Assembly (NCBI GenBank): GCA_017395275.1
Contig: JAFPVN010000236.1
Coordinates: 1 to 10,017 of the forward strand
Length of the DNA stretch: 10,017 nucleotides
Direction of reading: 5' to 3'
From: Candidatus Methanomethylophilaceae archaeon
GTDB taxonomy: Archaea > Thermoplasmatota > Thermoplasmata > Methanomassiliicoccales > Methanomethylophilaceae
The first letter of the stretch is position 1. Each line of letters begins with the position of its first letter. The position numbers were made by a program, and so were the translations under genes. Shown here in pieces: positions 5,992-10,017 of the stretch. Under the pieces are notes generated by a model, which had not been told where the DNA came from, did no database searches, and saw nothing but the letters and a program-made list of their open reading frames with translations.

Positions 5992-6616
5992 CGCGGCCGC
6001 CGTAGGAATCTATTATCCTCTTCGCCCACGACAATTTCTTCATCTTCGTATCCGGATCGGAACCGTCCTTCAGAACCGGCGAGGTGTAATCGAAACCTCT
6101 CAATTCAACGGAGTCAGCCCCAAGTGCCAGCACTATGGAGACGGCGCGGTCGCCGTCGGTGAACCCGCCGTAGTTGCGGATGACGTTGTCGGGCCTTGAT
6201 TGGGTGGTGAGCACAACGGGACCGGTAAAGTCCTTGGCATGGTCCATTATCAGATCGGCGTTGTCGCCGTGTGCGTGTATGAACGTCACCGCACCCCTCC
6301 GGGAAGCCTCGATCTGCTTCGAGACGTCGCCGTCAAGATCCGTGACCACTATGTCGGGCAGTATGCCCGCGTCCATCAGGACGGATGTCGCGGAGCCCGC
6401 AGAGACGATGGTCGCCCCCTCGATACCGTCGAACGACGGCGATGCGGGACCGAAGACGATCACCCTCTCCCTGAATTCGATATCCTCGTCGTCGATGAGG
6501 TCGGCGTTCTGCATCAGCGTCTTCAGCAGTCTTGCGGAAGCCTCGTCCTCCGAACGCGAATATCCGAAATCGTCCAGTATGGATTGGTAGACGGGTTCCC
6601 AGGCGGCGAAGTCCAT
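5981..6616 (-). CDS. mptE: MptE-like 6-hydroxymethyl-7,8-dihydropterin diphosphokinase
   Basis: This cytoplasmic enzyme (DUF115/MptE family) transfers diphosphate from ATP to 6-hydroxymethyl-7,8-dihydropterin, a step toward tetrahydromethanopterin or folate-type cofactors. With the start chosen here it has 211 residues. Motifs, numbered from this start, are TDLDGD (92-97), HAHGDN (114-119), TTQ (137-139), NYGGFTDGDRA (148-158), LRGFDY (172-177) and KKLSWAK (193-199), all as in archaeal MptE. The ATG at 6616 gives MDFAAWEPVY, the usual family N-terminus, and has GAAGG 9 bases upstream. An ATG three codons earlier (6625) abuts that GAAGG. The gene follows the DUF373 stop with one base between, so the two are co-transcribed and probably translationally coupled. 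The 3' end overlaps the protease gene by 11 bases tail to tail. Confidence 0.9.
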   Translation of the reverse strand: MDFAAWEPVYQSILDDFGYSRSEDEASARLLKTLMQNADLIDDEDIEFRERVIVFGPASPSFDGIEGATIVSAGSATSVLMDAGILPDIVVTDLDGDVSKQIEASRRGAVTFIHAHGDNADLIMDHAKDFTGPVVLTTQSRPDNVIRNYGGFTDGDRAVSIVLALGADSVELRGFDYTSPVLKDGSDPDTKMKKLSWAKRIIDSYGGRVRL

Positions 6617-6617
6617 C

Positions 6618-7748
6618 TCAAGCATCCTTCTTGGAAGAGGACCTGAAGTACCTGGAGAAGTTGGTCTGGAGGATGGAGGCCGCGATCTCCACGACGATAC
6701 CCGCGATGATCTCGGTGATGACGGTGGCGTTATCGACCATCCTGTAGCCGAGCATGGTCATGGATGCGTCCAGTACACCCTGCATCAGGAACGCCATACC
6801 GAGGATGATTATCGTTCCGGTCATGAAGCTCCTGTTGACCTTCTTCATGGTGATGTAGTTGTTCAGCGCCTTGCCGGCATCCTTGAACACGAAGGCGAAC
6901 ACGATGAACCACATCGCGTTGTAGGAGAACTCCAGCACTATGTACAGCAGGTCGTACGACTGCGCGCCCCAGACGGAGTACACACCGTAGACGATACCCA
7001 GGACCGCCAGTCCGAAGGACAGGATGGTGAACGTGATCGCAAGGTTACCGGAGTAGATGTTCTTCATGCCGTACTTGACCTTGTCCACTATCATGTCCAC
7101 GATCTCGTAGGCGTACATGAACACCGCGAGACCCAGCACTATGGACACGAGCGACCACGTCTGGTTGTAGATGTATGATGCGTCGTGGGTGGACAGGTAG
7201 GCTATCACCCCTTCCAGGACGAATATCATACCGAGGAGGATCAGCAGCACGCCTATAGGCGCCAGGAACCTCTTCTTCTTGTCCGGGTCGCGGATCATCT
7301 TGGAAAGGACGTACAATGTGCTCTCCAGCCCGGGGGCCTGCTTGACGTAGACCTTCTTCACCGAGTCGATGGGTACGCGCGACGATATGATGGGGTAGAC
7401 GTACTCGTCCTCCGCACCGTCGCCGACCAGGTTGACCCTGTCCGGTTTGATTATATCGAGGATCTCCTCGAGCTGGTCGATGACCTTGGAATCGGATTTG
7501 TGGCCGACCTTCTCGTCTCCGCAGATCAATGCGACCTCCGCATCCCTGCCGTCCTCGATGAGCTCGTTGTACATCTGTATGGCTGCGAAGAGTCCGTTGA
7601 CGTCGGAGTCCTCGGGATCCTTGGAGCCCAGAGCGACGGCTGCCTTGGTGCAGCCCTCGATACCGATGACAGGGGTCTCCACCCCTGCCTTGACTCCGTA
7701 ATCGTTGTCCCTGTCGACCGCAAGGACCAACGTCTTCTTCTTCTCCAC
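6618..7748 (-). CDS. DUF373 family multi-pass membrane protein
   Basis: This 376-residue archaeal protein of unknown function belongs to DUF373. The soluble N-terminal domain (1-155) holds the family blocks LVLAVDRDNDYGVKAG (7-22), PVIGIEGCTKAA (26-37), DPEDSDVNG (44-52), CGDEKVG (76-82) and GDGAEDEYVYPI (109-120). About six membrane helices follow at roughly 162-184, 197-218, 238-260, 267-289, 308-328 and 341-362, ending in a basic tail. The acidic D/N-rich pattern suggests nucleotide or metal handling, but no reaction is known to me. It starts with GTG at 7748, placed about 26 bp from a TATA box, hence leaderless. It leads an operon with mptE. The partnership may hint at a pterin- or membrane-linked role, but gene order alone does not show this. 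Confidence 0.9.
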   Translation of the reverse strand: MEKKKTLVLAVDRDNDYGVKAGVETPVIGIEGCTKAAVALGSKDPEDSDVNGLFAAIQMYNELIEDGRDAEVALICGDEKVGHKSDSKVIDQLEEILDIIKPDRVNLVGDGAEDEYVYPIISSRVPIDSVKKVYVKQAPGLESTLYVLSKMIRDPDKKKRFLAPIGVLLILLGMIFVLEGVIAYLSTHDASYIYNQTWSLVSIVLGLAVFMYAYEIVDMIVDKVKYGMKNIYSGNLAITFTILSFGLAVLGIVYGVYSVWGAQSYDLLYIVLEFSYNAMWFIVFAFVFKDAGKALNNYITMKKVNRSFMTGTIIILGMAFLMQGVLDASMTMLGYRMVDNATVITEIIAGIVVEIAASILQTNFSRYFRSSSKKDA

Positions 7749-7757
7749 GGTTGTCGG

Positions 7758-7792
7758 TAGCGTAGTCCCTTAATAAAATAGTGCCTACGCTA
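7758..7792. promoter_or_regulatory. 8-bp inverted repeat spanning the DUF373 TATA box in a divergent promoter
   Basis: TAGCGTAG (7758-7765) and CTACGCTA (7785-7792) are perfect reverse complements separated by 19 bases that contain the DUF373 TATA box. The right arm also ends two bases before the TATA region of the divergent hydrolase gene. A single regulator bound here could act on both units. Confidence 0.45.
7770..7777 (-). promoter_or_regulatory. TATA box of the DUF373-mptE operon
   Basis: On the minus strand this reads TTTATTAA, centred about 26 bp from the GTG start at 7748. It supports that start and a leaderless mRNA. Confidence 0.65.
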
Positions 7793-7794
7793 TG

Positions 7795-7801
7795 CTTATT
7801 A
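7795..7801 (+). promoter_or_regulatory. TATA box of the MBL-fold hydrolase gene
   Basis: CTTATTA is centred 26 bp from ATG 7824 and predicts a leaderless transcript. It is only 17 bases from the divergent DUF373 box, so the two promoters are interlocked. Confidence 0.55.
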
Positions 7802-7823
7802 CCGCATTCGCCGATACGCACGC

Positions 7824-8468
7824 ATGCACATCAAATGGCACGGACATGCATGCTTCGAGGTCACCACCGGTGACACGACCATAGTCTTCGATCCCCACGA
7901 CGGCAAATCCATCGGGATCAGGCCTCCGTCCGTGACAGCCGACCTCGTCCTCATGACCCATGACCACTACGACCACAACGCCGTCAGGGCGGTCGAGGGC
8001 AATTACAAGTCGTTCATGATGAAGAACGGCAGGTTCGAGTTCAGGAACATCCCCTTCTACGGATTCGCCACCTTCCACGACGACGTGAACGGCAAGAAGA
8101 GGGGTCCCAACACCATGTACAGGCTCACGGCCGAGGGGATCACCGTATGCCACTGCGGCGATCTGGGCGCCATACCCGACAACAAGGTCATCAACGCCAT
8201 CAAGGAGGTGGACTTCCTGATGGTCCCCGTCGGAGGGGTGTACACCATGGAGAAGGACGTGCTCAGGAAGTTCATCGAACTGGTGAATCCCCGCGTGATC
8301 ATCCCGATGCACTACCGCATAGGGGGCCTCACCATCCCGGTGGCGGACGTGGACCAGTTCCTGGAGATGATCCCGGAGGAGTACATCGACTACGTCGGCA
8401 ACTCCATCGACATCACGAAGGACGAGTTACCAGAACAGAAGGAATGCTGGGTCTTCGACAGGAGATGA
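7824..8468 (+). CDS. Metallo-beta-lactamase-fold metal-dependent hydrolase (COG2220-like)
   Basis: The protein has 214 residues and resembles the UlaG/UPF0173-type branch of the metallo-beta-lactamase superfamily. It shows the metal motif THDHYDH (45-51: H46, H48, D50, H51), a further conserved histidine in FHDDVNGKKRGPNTMY (84-99), CHCGD (109-113) with the bridging D113, and PMHYR (161-165) with H163. All ligands for a two-metal site are present. The short IKWHGHACFEV opening (3-13) is typical of this branch. There is no signal peptide, so it is probably cytoplasmic. Substrate is unknown; the branch includes phosphodiesterases and lactonases. It is transcribed alone from a promoter interlocked with that of DUF373, and ends in TGA. 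Confidence 0.9.
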   Translation: MHIKWHGHACFEVTTGDTTIVFDPHDGKSIGIRPPSVTADLVLMTHDHYDHNAVRAVEGNYKSFMMKNGRFEFRNIPFYGFATFHDDVNGKKRGPNTMYRLTAEGITVCHCGDLGAIPDNKVINAIKEVDFLMVPVGGVYTMEKDVLRKFIELVNPRVIIPMHYRIGGLTIPVADVDQFLEMIPEEYIDYVGNSIDITKDELPEQKECWVFDRR

Positions 8469-8514
8469 GACCGGATCCCGAAGGGAAATCCCCTCCGGAG
8501 CTGCTGTACGGATA

Positions 8515-8524
8515 GACCGCGGTC
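8515..8524. promoter_or_regulatory. 10-bp palindrome upstream of the surface protein promoter
   Basis: GACCGCGGTC is a perfect palindrome 33 bases before the TATA box at 8558. It is a possible regulator half-site pair in a 119-base gap that otherwise holds only weak GC-rich hairpins (8471-8498). Confidence 0.3.
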
Positions 8525-8557
8525 CCGTCTGGCATCACCAATTTCCTACTATCGCCC

Positions 8558-8565
8558 TTATATAT
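8558..8565 (+). promoter_or_regulatory. TATA box of the surface protein gene
   Basis: TTATATAT, the best TATA box in the window, is centred about 26 bp from ATG 8588. It predicts a leaderless mRNA and fixes the start codon. Confidence 0.7.
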
Positions 8566-8587
8566 TCCATAGTTCGATTCTTTTCTC

Positions 8588-9748
8588 ATGTCTTCTGACA
8601 TAGCAGCGGGAAGGAGTTCCCGCAGGATCATGGTCGTCGCCGCGGCCGCACTGGCAGTGGCGATGATGCTCGCAGTACCCATCTTCGTCGCGGCGGACTC
8701 CGACGCGGACTTCACCAACGACGAGGCAGGGTATCGCATAGAGGCCACCAACGCCACCGATGCAGACCTCATGTCGGTCGGTCTGGGCAACAAAACGTCA
8801 TTGATCTTGGAAGCCATCGAAGGGATGAATCTGTTCAACGATTCCATCCTCGGGACACCCACGGTCACCTCCGATTCCCTCAAGGTCCTGAATGCGACCG
8901 GATGTAAGATCGAATCCGAGAAGGTCAAGTCGTTCTACGTCCTCGAGGTCTCCGCAGAGAATGTCAAGATCGTATTCACCGCAACCGCCTCCGGCGAACT
9001 GATGATGTCCGACACGTCGGATCTCAGCGAGAAGCAGAAGGCCGCATACGATGCCCTCAAGGCATACCTCGGCAATGAGATCTCCGCCGGCGACACCATC
9101 ACCCTCACCGGTACGGTCAAAACGAGGTCGGCCTCAGAGATGGCTTATTCATACAAAATGCTGGACGGCAACAAGTGCATAGAGTCCGAGAGTACGATGA
9201 ACAGTTACGGCGTAATGGATACCAGCCTCACCGCCACGCTGAAGCACGCCGATACGGAAAAGTTCGTCAAGTACACAGCCGATGCCAGAGGATCGAATAC
9301 CAGGGAGGACAAATGCGAGTTCGAGGGCGACAACATCGCAGTCGGCACCAAATACACCGTGAAGGACACCGTCAGCTCCACGATCAAGGGCGATGCGTAC
9401 TACACCGTGGGAGACAAGGACTACTCCATGTATTCCGATCTCACACCCGTTCCCGAGGAACAGCGTACCGTGACGGAGTACGACATCGACAACCAGTCCA
9501 ACGTCGTCATCCCTACGAGCCTGAAGACCAAGATTGATGCCCTCCCCGCATCCACGGACACTGTCAAGGTCGACAAGACCTACAGCGGAGCAGAGTCCGC
9601 ATTCGACGATGTTATGATGGATGCCGTCGGCAAGGATGTCCTCAAGCTCCTGCTGATCATCGGCGGAGTGATCCTCGGTGTCATCGTCCTGATCATCATC
9701 CTGGTCATCGTCCTCCTCCACATGAGGAAGAAGAAGAGACAGCAGTGA
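8588..9748 (+). CDS. Secreted, C-terminally membrane-anchored protein of unknown function
   Basis: I do not recognise this 386-residue protein. It begins with a basic stretch (GRSSRR, 8-13) and a hydrophobic segment (14-36, ending PIFVAADSDA) that looks like a cleavable signal peptide or signal anchor. It ends with a strong membrane helix (352-378) followed by MRKKKRQQ. The 310-residue middle should lie outside the cell. It is acidic, rich in Thr, Ser and Asp, with only three cysteines (C106, C197, C243) and five N-glycosylation sequons (N55, N68, N84, N102, N302). Segments alternate in a beta-like pattern. There is no lipobox Cys and no sortase-like motif. It has its own strong promoter and terminator, so it is expressed alone. 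It could be a surface-layer-associated or adhesion protein; that is a guess from topology. Confidence 0.85.
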   Translation: MSSDIAAGRSSRRIMVVAAAALAVAMMLAVPIFVAADSDADFTNDEAGYRIEATNATDADLMSVGLGNKTSLILEAIEGMNLFNDSILGTPTVTSDSLKVLNATGCKIESEKVKSFYVLEVSAENVKIVFTATASGELMMSDTSDLSEKQKAAYDALKAYLGNEISAGDTITLTGTVKTRSASEMAYSYKMLDGNKCIESESTMNSYGVMDTSLTATLKHADTEKFVKYTADARGSNTREDKCEFEGDNIAVGTKYTVKDTVSSTIKGDAYYTVGDKDYSMYSDLTPVPEEQRTVTEYDIDNQSNVVIPTSLKTKIDALPASTDTVKVDKTYSGAESAFDDVMMDAVGKDVLKLLLIIGGVILGVIVLIIILVIVLLHMRKKKRQQ

Positions 9749-9756
9749 TTCAAACC

Positions 9757-9783
9757 GGTCCTTTCGGGGACCTTTTCTTTTTT
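9757..9783 (+). terminator. Hairpin plus T-run terminator of the surface protein gene
   Basis: GGTCC (9757-9761) pairs with GGACC (9768-9772), with a wobble T-G inside and TTCG at the tip, followed at once by TTTTCTTTTTT (9773-9783). It starts eight bases after the TGA. Confidence 0.85.
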
Positions 9784-9805
9784 AATTTCTTCAGATAACG
9801 TCGAC

Positions 9806-9858
9806 GGAACGGGATCGTTCCTTCGGTATGGGCACATATCGTTCCACTGGAAAAAAAG
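9806..9858 (-). terminator. Terminator region of aIF6
   Basis: On the minus strand a TTTTTTT run (9851-9857) follows the stop codon by two bases, the usual archaeal U-rich stop signal. Further on, GGAACG (9806-9811) and CGTTCC (9816-9821) form a six-pair hairpin with a four-base loop. It faces the plus-strand terminator across a convergent gap of 111 bases. Confidence 0.6.
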
Positions 9859-9859
9859 A

Positions 9860-10017
9860 TCAGTACAGGACGAGCGCGTCCTCGAGCTTACCCACCTCTA
9901 TCGGGGTGGACAGGTCGCCGATTACGGCTCCCTTGGAGTTTGCGAGGACACACGATGCCAACGTGCGGCATCCGTGGTTGAGCGTGGTGCGCATGCCCTC
10001 GACCTTGAGGACATCCT
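9860..10017 (-). CDS. eif6: Translation initiation factor aIF6, C-terminal end (partial)
   Basis: Only the last 51 residues are in the window. They read ...TTLNHGCRTLASCVLANSKGAVIGDLSTPIEVGKLEDALVLY, then TGA. The ANSKGAVIG block with TxPxE and LEDAL is the final repeat of the five-fold aIF6 pentein, which binds the large ribosomal subunit at the L14/L24e face and keeps it from joining the small subunit. The usual archaeal length is about 220 residues, so roughly three quarters lies beyond the window. The gene is convergent with the surface protein. In many archaea aIF6 is followed or preceded by ribosomal protein genes (L31e, L39e, LX), which should be on the missing side. Confidence 0.85.
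   Translation of the reverse strand, partial: DVLKVEGMRTTLNHGCRTLASCVLANSKGAVIGDLSTPIEVGKLEDALVLY

Noticed and set aside
6617..6625. Earlier mptE start ATG at 6625
   Set aside because: It is possible, but it abuts the GAAGG site with no spacer, and the family N-terminus begins at the MDF three codons later. Kept only as an alternative.
7045..7821. 258-codon minus-strand open frame overlapping DUF373
   Set aside because: It is the out-of-frame shadow of DUF373, with an Arg/Gly-rich translation. Its start lies upstream of the DUF373 TATA box.
8471..8498. Hairpin CCGGA...TCCGG after the hydrolase gene as a terminator
   Set aside because: Several mutually exclusive short pairings exist and no T-run follows, so I cannot support a terminator call.
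1..10017. CRISPR arrays, insertion sequences, tRNA genes
   Set aside because: No spaced repeats, transposase motifs, terminal inverted repeats or tRNA T-loop consensus were found on reading both strands.

Overview
The window looks like chromosomal DNA of a methanogenic euryarchaeon, most likely in the Thermoplasmata / Methanomassiliicoccales area. The evidence is an archaeal-type 7S SRP RNA, a methanogenesis-marker-2-like PurM-family protein, archaeal aIF6, MptE and DUF373 proteins, and TATA boxes about 26 bp upstream of most starts. The narrower assignment is an inference. It rests on GC-rich codon use, exclusive TGA stops and an in-frame amber codon in an otherwise intact gene, which is the signature of pyrrolysine-decoding archaea. 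No pyl gene lies in the window.

Layout. 1-1535 (-): 5' part of a hydantoinase/oxoprolinase-family gene, open for 511 codons except for one TAG at codon 51. 1664-2965 (+): a phenylacetate-CoA-ligase-type AMP-forming enzyme, divergent from the first gene, with a leader and a Shine-Dalgarno site. 3060-3363 (+): SRP RNA with its own promoter. 3371-4351 (-): methanogenesis-marker-2-like AIR-synthase relative. 4456-5991 (+): site-2 protease with PDZ region. 5981-7748 (-): a DUF373 membrane protein followed by MptE as a tight two-gene operon, tail-to-tail with the protease. 7824-8468 (+): metallo-beta-lactamase-fold hydrolase. 8588-9748 (+): unrecognised secreted, membrane-anchored protein ending in a hairpin/T-run terminator. 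9860-10017 (-): 3' end of aIF6.

Most of this is a housekeeping mosaic of short transcription units, not one pathway. Protein export or membrane biology recurs (SRP RNA, site-2 protease, DUF373, the surface protein), as does cofactor or methanogenesis function (marker 2, MptE). No mobile elements, CRISPR arrays or tRNAs were seen.

The points most worth a second look are the in-frame amber codon, with frame, promoter and conserved motifs intact on both sides; an SRP RNA whose helix-8 loop reads UGAC where GGAA is expected; inverted or direct repeats placed around several TATA boxes; and the contrast between five apparently leaderless genes and the one gene (paaK-like) that has a structured leader.
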